From positions 806,001-870,000 of the forward strand of contig NZ_JAXLPB010000001.1 in assembly GCF_034321785.1 (NCBI RefSeq): a stretch of 64,000 bases of DNA, read 5' to 3'. The notes beneath the pieces are model-generated. The model made no database searches. It was not told where the DNA came from and saw only the letters and a program-made list of their open reading frames with translations. Shown piece by piece: positions 50,108-59,187 of this stretch; the stretch's first letter is position 1, and every line of letters begins with the position of its first letter. Origin of the DNA: Fulvimarina uroteuthidis. GTDB taxonomy: Bacteria; Pseudomonadota; Alphaproteobacteria; Rhizobiales; Rhizobiaceae. A program made the translations under genes and the position numbers.

Positions 50108-51754
50108 ATGAACATCTTCAAGACCTCTCTTCTCGCCGCGACCGCGCTGACGCTGATGGGCGGCGCCGCGAGCGCCCAGGCGATCAACTTCTCGAACACG
50201 ACCCAGGATGGCAACGGCAACTCCGCCCTGGTCTCGCAGGAGCAGCTGACCTCGCGCGGCGCAGGCAACGCCGTCGGCACCGCCGGCCGCGCGGTGCTTC
50301 AGGATGGCAGCGACAACGTTCTGGTGATCGAGCAGCTTTCCTCGTCCGACGTGGCGAAGAACAGTGTCGGCGGCAACAGCCCTGTGAACGCCGAAACCTT
50401 CGAAGGCTTCGCCGGCGGCTTCGTCCAGCGCGGCAACAACAACGAGGCCATCGTCCAGCAGGGTGCGAACGACGGTTCGGTCCAGGGGAACAACGTCGTC
50501 ACCAACGTGCTCCAGTCCGCCAGCGGCACGGCGGGTGCCGATGCGCCCAACACGCTCGACGTGGCGCAGACCTCCAAGGGCAGCGCGGTCACCAACGTTC
50601 GCCAGAGCCAGACCGGTTCCGCCGACGCCACCAACAACACGCTGCTCGTCAATCAGACCGGGGTCGCCGCCAATAACGGCCGGACCAACCTGATCAACGA
50701 CATCGAGCAGGTCGGCACCGCGGGCGTCAACGCGCTCGTCCTCTCGCAGACCGCCACCGCCACGGGCGCCGCCAACAGGATCGGCTCTCTGACCTAGGTC
50801 GGCACGGGCACCGGCGCCAACGTCTCCGATATCGCCCAGCAGGGCACCGGGAACGTCATTCGCAGCGGCCGCCAGAACAACACCGGCGCCGGTATCAACG
50901 AAGTCTTCATGGATTTCACGGGCGACAACAACGGTACGGCCGGTGGTTTCAGCGGTGCGGCTGCATCGGTGGCCCTGTCGCCGGAGAACGGTGAAAATGC
51001 GGCCGGCAGCTATCGTCAGGTCGGCACCGACAACGTGCTGTCCTACAGCGTCTTCGGAAACGGCAATCAGTTCGGCTTCGAGCAGATCGGCGACGCCAAC
51101 AGCGTCACCGGTATCGTCGGGGGCGACGACAACGACGTCGCCATCAGCATCACGGGCGATCTGAACTCGGCTCAGTCTGTCCAGGTCGGCACGTCGGACT
51201 CGTTCGGCCTGACGATCACTGGCGACCTCAACGCCGTCGACTCCTTCCAGGGCGGTAGCGACAACGACCTGACGGTTTCGATCGACGGCGACGAGAACGA
51301 GGTGAATTCCACCCAGTTCGGCGCCGACGACATCGCGAGACTGACGCTCAACGGCGACAACAACCTGCTGAGCACCTACCAGGACGGTTCCCGCAATACG
51401 ATGAACGTGTCGATCAATGGCGACGGCAACAACGCCAATGGCTTCTCGCCGGCCTTCACCGGTTTCGCGGCCGACGTTCGCGATATCGCCCGCGCCGAGC
51501 TTCCCGCTGGCGTCAGCGGCTTCCGTCGCGGCAGCCTGGTGCAGTCGGGCAGCAACAACGACTTGCTGATCTCGGTGCAGAACAGCAACAACAACAGCTT
51601 CGCGACGCTCCAGAACGGCAACGACAACTCGATCACCGGCACCATCTCCGGGATCGGTGGAAACCAGGCCACGATCGCTCAGTTGAGCAACAGCAACACG
51701 GTCGTGTTCACGCAGAACGGCTCGGGCAACAACCTCGGCGTCGTCCAGCAGTAA
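50108..51754 (+). pseudogene. Curlin-repeat protein gene with an in-frame amber codon
   Basis: The frame from ATG 50108 runs 548 codons to 51754 apart from TAG at 50795-50797. The protein has a signal peptide (MNIFKTSLLAATALTLMGGA) and curlin-type repeats with Gln/Asn spacing. The sequence around the stop reads RIGSLT-stop-VGTGTGANVSDIAQ; the repeat pattern expects Gln (CAG) there. The first part alone is 229 residues. It may be a pseudogene, a suppressed stop or a sequencing error. As the longest curlin and first in the operon it may be the main fibre subunit. Confidence 0.8.
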
Positions 51755-51828
51755 CACGCTTCCCATGAATGCCGGCCGGGCGCGAGCCCGGCCGGTTCTT
51801 TCCGTTTTCAATCCCGATGGGGGCTCAC

Positions 51829-53448
51829 ATGCCGTATCGCGCTTCATGGACCGCCGTCTTTCTGGTCGCGTTCGGCACGCCCGTGCTCGCCCAATCCAAC
51901 GAAGTGTTCCTGGGCCAGATCGGTGAAGCCAACACGGTGAAGATCGAGCAGACCGGATCGCTGAACGTGGTGGGCGCCAATTCGGACGACCGGCGCCTGA
52001 ACCAGATCGGGTCCGGCAACACGATCACCATCGAGCAGGTCGGCGATGGAAACCGTATCGGGCCGCTCAATCTGGTGAATCGGCCCGGCTTCCTGACCGG
52101 CACCGACGGCGTGGCCGCGGGGCTCAACCAGCTCGGCACCGCCAACAGCCTGACGATCGAACAGCGTTCGGCCCGCCAGGCCGGCGGGGGAAGCCTGATC
52201 GGCGCGATCTCGCAGACCACGGCAGGCGCGGTTTCCGCCCAGGGCGGCAACACCGCGAGCGTGGTCCAGATCGGCGGCGCCTACGACCCGTCCGACAGCA
52301 CGCTCGGCGTGTCCACCGGCCCCGCCTTTCACGAAATCTACGAGCTTTCGCAGGATTTCGTCGCGCAGGCGGACGCGGCTGGCCGCAACGTGCTGCGCGT
52401 CGAGCAGGTCGGCACGTCGCAGACCGTCTGGCAGGTTCGCCAGCGCGGTGCGTCGAACGATCTCTTCCTCAGCCAGAGCGTTCGCGGCAACGCCGTGCGG
52501 CTGGCCCGACAGGACGGCACCGTCAACAGCATGTCGCTGGTGCTCAGCGGTCTTTCCAACACGCTCGGCATCGTCAACCAGATCGGCGACGGCAACCAGG
52601 CCGATGTTTCGGTCAGCGGCGAGCGCAACTTCGTGGACCAGGTTCGCCAGACCGGATTTTCCGTCGGCGCCGGCGGCGGCAACATCGCGCGCGTCACGAT
52701 CGTGGGCAACGACAATGGCGGCGAGACGATCGGCGGATACCGCGCCATGAGCGCCCAGGGCTCGACGCTGGCCGGCTATGCCGCGGCGATCGAGCAGACC
52801 GGCGACGACAACCTGCTCGTACTCACCATCGGTTCGGACCTTGCCGGCGGGGGCTCGAACGGCAACATGTTCTCCCTGGTGCAAACCGGCGACGCCAATT
52901 TCCTGACGTCCGTGATGAGCGGCGACGACAACGAGCTTCGCAGCTTCCAGGACGGTGAGGGGAACATCATCGACGTGGTGCAGACCTCGCAGGCCCGCTT
53001 CGGCGGGCGTGCCGCCGGCACCAGCGATGCGCGGCTCGGCAATCTCGCCTCGCTTCGCACGGACGGCGACGGCAACACCGTGGCCCTTTCCCAGGACGGG
53101 ACGACCAACAGCGCGGCGGTGACCGTTTTCGGCAACGACAACGACATGGGCTCGCGGGTCGCCGGGGGCGCGGTTCGCACGGCAGGGGTTTCGCGCACCG
53201 TCTTCCTGCCGTCCGGCCTTCTGCAGAGCGGCAGCGGCAACGATCTCATGGCCACCCTCACCGGGGATCGGAACCGGTTCGGGCTGGTGCAGCTCGGCGC
53301 CGGCAACCAGGCGGATCTGACGATCGTCGGCAGCGACAACCAGGCCGCCATCGACCAAATGGGCGACGGCTACGCCGCATCCGTGACCCAGCTGGGCATG
53401 GCGAACATGACGGCGGTGATGCAGACCCGGGCCGTCATCGCTCCTTAA
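51829..53448 (+). CDS. Curlin-repeat protein, 539 aa
   Basis: Start at ATG 51829 (MPYRASWTAVFLVAFGTPVL, signal peptide), following GGGGG. Many curlin-like repeats: GSLNVVGANSDDRRLNQIGS, GSGNTITIEQVGDGNRIG, GTANSLTIEQRS and so on to QLGAGNQADLTIVGSDNQAA. The repeats form stacked beta-strand turns in amyloid fibres outside the cell. It is longer than CsgA of E. coli (about 151 residues). It ends MTAVMQTRAVIAP. It would be secreted by CsgG. Confidence 0.85.
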   Translation: MPYRASWTAVFLVAFGTPVLAQSNEVFLGQIGEANTVKIEQTGSLNVVGANSDDRRLNQIGSGNTITIEQVGDGNRIGPLNLVNRPGFLTGTDGVAAGLNQLGTANSLTIEQRSARQAGGGSLIGAISQTTAGAVSAQGGNTASVVQIGGAYDPSDSTLGVSTGPAFHEIYELSQDFVAQADAAGRNVLRVEQVGTSQTVWQVRQRGASNDLFLSQSVRGNAVRLARQDGTVNSMSLVLSGLSNTLGIVNQIGDGNQADVSVSGERNFVDQVRQTGFSVGAGGGNIARVTIVGNDNGGETIGGYRAMSAQGSTLAGYAAAIEQTGDDNLLVLTIGSDLAGGGSNGNMFSLVQTGDANFLTSVMSGDDNELRSFQDGEGNIIDVVQTSQARFGGRAAGTSDARLGNLASLRTDGDGNTVALSQDGTTNSAAVTVFGNDNDMGSRVAGGAVRTAGVSRTVFLPSGLLQSGSGNDLMATLTGDRNRFGLVQLGAGNQADLTIVGSDNQAAIDQMGDGYAASVTQLGMANMTAVMQTRAVIAP

Positions 53449-53568
53449 CCCTCAGTCCCATTCGATCGCAGCGTGCGAGGGATACGGACAATTTGAGACA
53501 ATAAGACAAAGCGCGGTCAATCGGTGGCGGGCATTCTCGATCCAGTTCACAGGATCAGGAGCCCCAAA

Positions 53569-54060
53569 ATGCGTTGCCTTCTTGCCGCCACCACCGTTCT
53601 TCTTCTTTCCGCCCCCGTGCTCGCCAACGAAAACCTCCTCACGATCGACCGGGGCGATCTGTCGTCCAACCAGCTGACCCTGGCGATCGAGGGTTCGTCC
53701 AACAGGCTGGACATCGTCCAGCAGCATGCGGACGGACCGGGGGACGCGAACCGGATGACCGTTCGCGTAACCGGCGATTTGAACGGCGGCGCGTCCGCGC
53801 TTTCGGCCCCCCCGCTGATCTCCGGCCTGACCTTCGGGCAGTTGAGCCAGGCGGGACGGGGCAATATGATGAATGTCGACGTCGCGGGCTCGGGCAATCT
53901 CTTCGCCTTCGCCCAGTCCGGCTCGGGCAACCAGCTGTCCGCCGCCATCCAGGGAACGGGAAACCAGATGATGGTGAGCCAGACGGGAAGCGCCAACATG
54001 GCGGGAATATTCCAGTCCGGCAGCGCGAATTCCGTATCCATCACGCAGAGTTCGTGGTAG
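53569..54060 (+). CDS. Small curlin-repeat protein, 163 aa
   Basis: ATG 53569 with AGGAG seven bases upstream. Signal peptide MRCLLAATTVLLLSAPVLAN, then curlin repeats such as SSNQLTLAIEGSSNRLDIVQ and GSGNQLSAAIQGTGNQMMVS. The C-terminus is NSVSITQSSW. The size is near that of E. coli CsgA/CsgB. It could be the main or nucleator subunit. Confidence 0.82.
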   Translation: MRCLLAATTVLLLSAPVLANENLLTIDRGDLSSNQLTLAIEGSSNRLDIVQQHADGPGDANRMTVRVTGDLNGGASALSAPPLISGLTFGQLSQAGRGNMMNVDVAGSGNLFAFAQSGSGNQLSAAIQGTGNQMMVSQTGSANMAGIFQSGSANSVSITQSSW

Positions 54061-54096
54061 TAGTATTCCACACGCCAACCAAGGAGTCGAAACGCC

Positions 54097-54894
54097 ATGT
54101 CCGGTGTCGGAAAGCTATGCGCCGCGGGTTTCCTCGCGCTGTCCCCGCTTCTCGCTGGCGCGGCTTCGGCGCAGCAGAACGAGCTTCGGATCCTGCAGGA
54201 GGGCGAGCGCAACACGCTGTTCGTGGATCAATCCGACGCCGCCGAAAGCACCGTCGGCGGACTGGGCTCGCCCCGTTCGGGGCTCTCGACCTCGCCCGAA
54301 GGCAGCGCTCTCACCGGCCCGGCGCTGGCCTTGCCCTCCAGGCTCGACCTGTCCCCCTTCCGCTCGCCGGACGCGTTGCAGATCGGCTCGGACAACACGG
54401 CAAGGGTGGATGACGACGGCACCGGCAACCGCATCGTGCTCCAGCAGGTCGGACGTCCGAACGGCGGGGCGAACGAGGCGACCATCGCGGTCAATAGCGG
54501 CGGTTCGCAGGCGGCCGCGCGTTCAATGGACATGGACGTCGAGCCGGCGCTCGCAACCGAGTTCCTTCAGGGCGGCGGGTCCAACACGGCCTTCGCGCTG
54601 CAAAACGGCAACGGTAACAGCGCCGACGTCAATATCGACGGAACCGGATCCCTGGGCGGTCTCGCCCAGCAGGGGAGCGGCAACACGGCCGCGCTCGCGG
54701 TGATCGGCAGCGGCATTTCCGGGGTCGGCGTCCAGATCGGCGACGACAACGATCTGGGTCTCGTGGTTCAGGGGACGGCGGGTTCCGATGTGAGCTTCAC
54801 CCAGATCGGCAACGGCATCACCAATGCGGCAGCGCCGAGCATCGTCACCAATGGCGCGACCGTGGTGATCACCCAGCAATCCTTCGCCCAGTGA
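54097..54894 (+). CDS. Curlin-repeat protein, 265 aa
   Basis: Signal peptide (MSGVGKLCAAGFLALSPLLA to AASAQ). A Pro/Ser/Leu-rich insert follows near 50-85, then repeats GSDNTARVDDDGTGNRIVLQ, GNGNSADVNIDGTGSLGGLA and GDDNDLGLVVQGTAGS. The C-terminus VVITQQSFAQ resembles the curlin end. It is co-transcribed with the other curlin genes and csgH. Confidence 0.82.
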   Translation: MSGVGKLCAAGFLALSPLLAGAASAQQNELRILQEGERNTLFVDQSDAAESTVGGLGSPRSGLSTSPEGSALTGPALALPSRLDLSPFRSPDALQIGSDNTARVDDDGTGNRIVLQQVGRPNGGANEATIAVNSGGSQAAARSMDMDVEPALATEFLQGGGSNTAFALQNGNGNSADVNIDGTGSLGGLAQQGSGNTAALAVIGSGISGVGVQIGDDNDLGLVVQGTAGSDVSFTQIGNGITNAAAPSIVTNGATVVITQQSFAQ

Positions 54895-54895
54895 C

Positions 54896-55267
54896 ATGCA
54901 CCGCATTCTTCCGCTCATTGCAGCCCTGTTCGGGCTGGGCCTGATGGGCCAGCCGGCCGCCGCCCGGGATGCCATGGCCCTGGCCGCGATCGCCGTGGAG
55001 CCGGGCGCGGGCGCCGTGACCATTGTCGGGCAGGTGGTCGCGCTGGCGCCGGGTCGTTATGGCGGGCGCCTTACGGTCGACAGGTCGGGGGCCTCGGGGA
55101 CCGTGACATCGAAACAGGGCGGCAGTGCCGAACTCCGGGCGGGCGAGGTTTCGTCCATGGCGCGGGTCGATCTGTCCCTGTCGCCGGGCGACGGGCTGGA
55201 GGTGTCGTTCGTGGTGCTTTCGGACGGTGTCGAGATCGCCTCCAGCAAGATGACCGTGACGCCCTGA
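54896..55267 (+). CDS. csgH: CsgH-like curli inhibitor/assembly protein
   Basis: 123 residues with signal peptide (MHRILPLIAALFGLGLMGQP). The mature part is beta-rich, with LTVDRSGASGTVTSKQGGSA and MARVDLSLSPGDGLEVSFVV, as in CsgH, which in Alphaproteobacteria stops curlin from aggregating in the periplasm. It starts one base after the upstream stop, so it is in the curlin operon. It also resembles CsgC in fold. Confidence 0.8.
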   Translation: MHRILPLIAALFGLGLMGQPAAARDAMALAAIAVEPGAGAVTIVGQVVALAPGRYGGRLTVDRSGASGTVTSKQGGSAELRAGEVSSMARVDLSLSPGDGLEVSFVVLSDGVEIASSKMTVTP

Positions 55268-55330
55268 CATGCGGGCGCCGGCTTCAACGAACACCATACG
55301 AGCAGACGACATTCGACGGGGGAACGGGAA

Positions 55331-56059
55331 ATGTCGAAATCCATGATCATCGGCGCCGTCGTTCTTCTCGCGGCCGCCGTTTCACCGGCGGCCGCGCAGA
55401 GCGAGGCCGATTTCGTCGCCGCATTCGCGGGCCAGTGGCAGACGCTGGATCCGAGCTACACCGACGAGGGCGCGTGCCGGCTCGATCTGAAGCCGGATGC
55501 GGTGGAATCGGGCTATGACCTCGACGCCTCGCGGTGCGGTGGCGCCCTTTCGGACCTCGTGCGCTGGTCGATCGTCAACAATCAGTTGGCGCTCGTGCGG
55601 GCCGACGGGGACGTGGTCGCCCTCATGGGCGGAAACCAGACCCGCCTGAGCGGCGACACGGCGGATGGAAACGTCGTGTTCGACCGTATCGTCGAAACGG
55701 CGCCGCCGCGTGCCGCATCCGCGGGCGCCCAGCCGTCCTGCGTCTATCTGGGTTACACGGCCAGCTGCGCCAAACCCGACGATCTGACCGCGCCGCAGGC
55801 TTCGGCCGAGGACGGCGTGGCACGGGCCGCGGTTCTGGTTGCCCTCAACGCCCGTTCGCAGGCCAAGAGCGACGCGGACGTGGTCGCCACCATTCCGGCC
55901 AACACCTGCGTCGTGGTCGACGAGTGCACCACGCAGGACGGCGTGAACTGGTGCCGTGCACAGGTCGCGAACTTTTCCGGCTGGATCCGCCAGCAGGCGG
56001 TGCGCAGCGATCGCTGGCCGGTGCTGACCTACCGGCCGAGCTGCAAGGCCGCCCGCTAG
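55331..56059 (+). CDS. Secreted Inh-like and SH3-domain protein, 242 aa
   Basis: Signal peptide MSKSMIIGAVVLLAAAVSPA. Residues 25-120 have the AprI/Inh lipocalin-like pattern: AGQWQTLDPSYTDEGACRLD, GYDLDASRCGGAL and NQLALVRADGDVVALMGGNQ. Residues 150-225 form an SH3-like domain (VLVALNARSQAKSDADVVAT, NTCVVVDECTTQDGVNWCRA, FSGWIRQQAVRSD). Four Cys in the two parts may form disulphides. It lies 63 bases after csgH and may act on curli in the periplasm, or be unrelated. Confidence 0.7.
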   Translation: MSKSMIIGAVVLLAAAVSPAAAQSEADFVAAFAGQWQTLDPSYTDEGACRLDLKPDAVESGYDLDASRCGGALSDLVRWSIVNNQLALVRADGDVVALMGGNQTRLSGDTADGNVVFDRIVETAPPRAASAGAQPSCVYLGYTASCAKPDDLTAPQASAEDGVARAAVLVALNARSQAKSDADVVATIPANTCVVVDECTTQDGVNWCRAQVANFSGWIRQQAVRSDRWPVLTYRPSCKAAR

Positions 56060-56097
56060 ACCATCCCTTGCGTCTCTTCAGACGCAAGGGATGGTCT
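56058..56097. terminator. Perfect 18-base inverted repeat, likely bidirectional terminator
   Basis: Arms 56058-56075 and 56080-56097 are perfect complements around CTTC, and the left arm starts in the stop codon of the SH3 gene. No T-run follows. It lies between convergent genes. Confidence 0.6.
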
Positions 56098-56384
56098 CAC
56101 GATCGTTTCGATCTCACGCATCGGGCGTTCCGAACATCCCGCCCGATCTTCGGGCCGATGCCTCGGGCCGTGGCCGATGCGGGACTTCGGCATGCTCGGC
56201 GCGTGGACGGGTCCGCAGCCGGAACGATGGCAACGCGCAGATCTTCGGGCCTTCAAAGCGCACCAGAGCCCGAAACGATCGCTTGGAGCGAAACCTTGGC
56301 GGGCTGATTGGACGTTTGCGACACGGCCCGAACCTCAGCGTCCGGCCCGCGACGACGAAGTCCGCCGGACGGGCGGAGCGCGGA
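56098..56384. other. Gap between convergent genes, nothing recognised
   Basis: I see no gene with a good start or composition in these 287 bases. Confidence 0.5.
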
Positions 56385-56987
56385 TTAGCGTGCGCCCTCC
56401 CCTGATGCCTTTGCCTCGGCCGATGCCTTTGCCTCGGCGAGCCTTCGGGCATGGTAGGCCTGGAAATGTTCGCCCGTCTCGTAGCGCTTGGCCTTCACCC
56501 ATTCGAACATGTGGAGGACGATCTCCTTGCCGAACGCGCCAGGCATGGTGGCGACGGCCGCCTCGGCGACCGTGCCGCCGTCCGGCGCATCCTCCGGCAG
56601 GAACAGGATCGTCGGCGTGAACACGACCCCCCAGCGGCGCACCGCCGTCTTTTCGCTCAAGGTCTCGCCGTCCAGGTCCGTCACCGCCTCGTCGCCATAG
56701 AGGTTGTACTGGACGATATGGAAGTTCGCCTCGATATAGGCGGCGACGTCCGGATCGGAGAACACCTCCTCGTGCATCCTGATGCAATAGATGCATCCGC
56801 GCTGTTCGAACAGGATCGCGAGCCGCTTGCCCTCGGCCTTCGCGCTTTCGATGTCCTCGGCGACATCCTTGAAGGTCAGCTGGAACCAGTCCTGCTTGTG
56901 CAGCCCGTCGTCGCCGATCTCGGCAGCAGGCGCCGCGCCCGCCGCGGCGATGGTCAGCAAGGCGGCCAGCAGCCAGGTCTTGCGCAT
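56385..56987 (-). CDS. Secreted thioredoxin-like protein (SoxW-like)
   Basis: 200 residues from ATG 56987. Signal peptide MRKTWLLAALLTIAAAGAAP. The redox motif is CIYC in FEQRGCIYCIRMHEEVFSD, followed by VVFTPTILFLPED with the cis-Pro. The C-terminus AEAKASAEAKASGEGAR has an imperfect repeat. It would pass electrons in the periplasm, probably from the CcdA-type protein encoded upstream. In sulfur-oxidisers SoxW pairs with SoxV in this manner. Confidence 0.85.
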   Translation of the reverse strand: MRKTWLLAALLTIAAAGAAPAAEIGDDGLHKQDWFQLTFKDVAEDIESAKAEGKRLAILFEQRGCIYCIRMHEEVFSDPDVAAYIEANFHIVQYNLYGDEAVTDLDGETLSEKTAVRRWGVVFTPTILFLPEDAPDGGTVAEAAVATMPGAFGKEIVLHMFEWVKAKRYETGEHFQAYHARRLAEAKASAEAKASGEGAR

Positions 56988-57132
56988 GACATGATTCTCC
57001 TTTGCGTCGAACGCCGGTTTTCGCAGCCAGCCTACAGCGCGCGGCGACGAAATTGCACTGCCCCCGCGCCGATGGTTTTTCCCACCGCGCCGGGCGACCC
57101 GAAAACCGGAGGCCGGCACGAGGCCCGGCGCG

Positions 57133-57867
57133 TCAGCCGATCGCCGAGAAGACGGGAAACGTCTCGAGCAGCCAGAAGGCGATCGCCGACATCTGGCCGG
57201 TGACGAACAGGATGCCGGTGACGACCAGCGCGCCGCCCATGATCGTCTCGACGTTTCCCATATGCCTGCGGAGGCGCGACGCGAGGGCCAGGAAGCGTGT
57301 CGCGAACAGGGCGGCCAGCATGAAGGGCAGGCCGATGCCGAGGGAGTAGGTGGCGAGCAGGCCGGCGCCGCGCGCCAGGGTCTCCTCGCTGCCGGCGACG
57401 AAGAGAATGGCGGCCAGCACCGGGCCGACGCACGGAGTCCAGCCGAACGCGAAGGCAAGGCCCATGACGTAGGCGCCGAGCGGCCCCGCTGGCCTCGCCG
57501 ACACCGCGACACGGGCCTCGCGCGCGAACAGCGCCAGCCTGAAGAGCCCGAGAAAGTGCAGCCCCATCGCGATGATGAGAACGCCCGCGATCACCGAGAG
57601 GGTGTCGAACCATTCCGCAAGGGCCTGGCCGATGAAGCTGGCGGTCGCGCCGAGCGCCACGAAGACGGTGGTAAAGCCGAGAACGAAGGCGAGCGCGGCG
57701 CGAACGATGCGCCGTGCGATCGCCGGATCGTCGCCGCTCGCCCGAAGCTGATCGAAGCCGAGGCCCGCGAGATAAGCGAGATAGGGCGGCACGATGGGCA
57801 GGACGCATGGGGAGACGAAGGAAAGCAGGCCGGCCAGAAACGCGGCGCCAAAGCCCACATCGAGCAT
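57133..57867 (-). CDS. CcdA-type thiol-disulphide transporter (SoxV-like)
   Basis: 244 residues with six hydrophobic segments. The Cys pairs are in FVSPCVLPIVPPYLAYLAGL and GWTPCVGPVLAAILF, the CcdA/DsbD-beta signature. The N-terminus has MLDVGFGAAFLAGLLS. Start ATG 57867 has GGAG six bases upstream. It would carry reducing equivalents from cytoplasmic thioredoxin to the periplasmic thioredoxin next to it. Confidence 0.88.
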   Translation of the reverse strand: MLDVGFGAAFLAGLLSFVSPCVLPIVPPYLAYLAGLGFDQLRASGDDPAIARRIVRAALAFVLGFTTVFVALGATASFIGQALAEWFDTLSVIAGVLIIAMGLHFLGLFRLALFAREARVAVSARPAGPLGAYVMGLAFAFGWTPCVGPVLAAILFVAGSEETLARGAGLLATYSLGIGLPFMLAALFATRFLALASRLRRHMGNVETIMGGALVVTGILFVTGQMSAIAFWLLETFPVFSAIG

Positions 57868-58064
57868 GATGTCTCCTTTTTTCGTGCGGCGCGCGACGCG
57901 GTCGTCGAGCCCGGCTTCACCGCAGCCATGGCAGGTGAACGGCCCCCATCGCAACCGCTTTCCGGCGAGCTTGGAGACCCGACGCGGCAATCGCGAGCGA
58001 ATGGCGAGGCCATCATCCCTGTCCGCGAGCCCGGCCTGTCGGCCGACGCTGCGCGCCGCCGCTC

Positions 58065-58967
58065 TCAGCCCTCGGCCACGTAGCGGTAGGCGCGCCCCTG
58101 GCGCTCGACCCGTCCGAGACCGCCGGCCGGAAGGTGGAAGCCGACGAACCGCATGGTCTCGCTTGCCAGCCGATCGAGCAGCCGCGTCCGGGTCTGCGCG
58201 CCCATCTGCGGGTCGTGATCGGCGCCCCAGGCGGTGCCGGGCGCCTCGAACGACACGGGATCGTTGGCGATCGCGTCCCCGACGATCATGGTGGGGACCG
58301 CGCCGTGAACGACGAACGCCGTATGGCCGGGCGTGTGCCCCGCCGCGCCGACCGCCTCGATGCCGGACAGGACTTCCGCGTTCGGCTTGAAGAGGCGCGT
58401 GCGCGCTTCGATGGCGTCGAACCGATTGCGCGCGCCGATGAAGAAATTCTGCCGTTCGCTGCCCGCGCTGGCCATTGCCGTATCCGAGCGCCAATAGTCC
58501 CACTCGGCCTCGCCGATATGGTAGCGGGCCCCGGGAAAGAGCAGGTCGTCGAAGGCGTCGATCACCCCCCAGATATGGTCGGGATGGGCGTGGGTGAAAA
58601 CGATGTCGGTCACATCGGCAAGCGCGATTCCGGCCTGCGGCAGCGTCTCGGAGAGCCGTCCGGCGCTCGCCATGAAATTGGGGCCGGCGCCCGCATCGAA
58701 GATCACGACGCCTTCGGGCCGGTGCAGGGCCGTGACGTTGCAGGAGACGGTCAGCCTGTCCGATGCCGCAATGGCGGCACGGGCCGCATTCGAAGCGGTG
58801 TCGGGAATGCCGTTGGGCAGAAGGAACGCCCGCGAAAGGCTCAGGGATCCGTCGCTGACGGTCGTGACACCGGTGTCGCGCAGCGTCTCGGCGCGGCCCA
58901 GTCCCCCCGTCGCGGCGATGCCGACGCCCAGCGCCGCCGCGCCCCATGTGAAATCGCGCCGGTTCAT
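58065..58967 (-). CDS. Tat-exported metallo-beta-lactamase-fold hydrolase
   Basis: 300 residues from ATG 58967. Tat signal RRDFTWGAAALGVGIAATGG. Zinc motif THAHPDHIWGVIDAFDDLLF (HxHxDH), then GAAGHTPGHTAFVVHG and MIVGDAI. It may be a SoxH-like or quinoprotein-linked hydrolase of the periplasm. It is 197 bases upstream of the CcdA gene. The substrate is unknown. Confidence 0.8.
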   Translation of the reverse strand: MNRRDFTWGAAALGVGIAATGGLGRAETLRDTGVTTVSDGSLSLSRAFLLPNGIPDTASNAARAAIAASDRLTVSCNVTALHRPEGVVIFDAGAGPNFMASAGRLSETLPQAGIALADVTDIVFTHAHPDHIWGVIDAFDDLLFPGARYHIGEAEWDYWRSDTAMASAGSERQNFFIGARNRFDAIEARTRLFKPNAEVLSGIEAVGAAGHTPGHTAFVVHGAVPTMIVGDAIANDPVSFEAPGTAWGADHDPQMGAQTRTRLLDRLASETMRFVGFHLPAGGLGRVERQGRAYRYVAEG

Positions 58968-59010
58968 GCCCTCACCCCGTTCCTGACCGCTTCGGTTCCG
59001 GGCCGGCATC

Positions 59011-59058
59011 CTAGAGCATCGGCCAGGAGATCGGAATCGATTTTCGCAAAGCTTGATG
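59011..59058. repeat. Rhizobial-type intergenic palindromic repeat, diverged
   Basis: The stretch has CTAGAGCATC, then GATCGGAATCGATTTTCG and AAGCTTGATG, which looks like a worn copy of the common intergenic element of Hyphomicrobiales with TAGAGCAT and CCGATTTTCGGAAA parts. This is from memory of that element. Confidence 0.4.
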
Positions 59059-59082
59059 GGGGGACGTCGAGGACATGGCCGC

Positions 59083-59114
59083 AGCATCGTGTGTCTGAAG
59101 CCACGCACGATGCT
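59083..59114. repeat. Inverted repeat upstream of the hydrolase gene
   Basis: AGCATCGTG (59083-59091) and CACGATGCT (59106-59114) are perfect 9-base arms with a 14-base loop, between the racemase stop and the hydrolase start. It is either a terminator without a T-run or an operator. Confidence 0.4.
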
Positions 59115-59187
59115 CCGGTCGCTCCCGGCGACCCTTGCCATGCCGGACGATGGCACACGGAGGCGGCCGGGATGGCAGATGCTCGGG

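Noticed and set aside
49670..51847. A 725-codon minus-strand open frame across the first curlin gene
   Set aside because: Its Asp/Val/Ala-rich composition is the mirror of the curlin repeats, and it has no motifs or ribosome site.
51844..53358. A 504-codon minus-strand frame across the second curlin gene
   Set aside because: Also a mirror of the repeats on the coding strand.
50108..54894. Curlin repeats taken as a CRISPR or DNA satellite array
   Set aside because: The repeat is at protein level (Gln/Asn spacing); DNA units vary, and there are no spacers of even length.
57868..58064. Upstream extension of the CcdA-type gene with a CHGCGEAG motif
   Set aside because: The in-frame extension lacks a start with a ribosome site, while ATG 57867 has GGAG at a good distance and the usual CcdA N-terminus.
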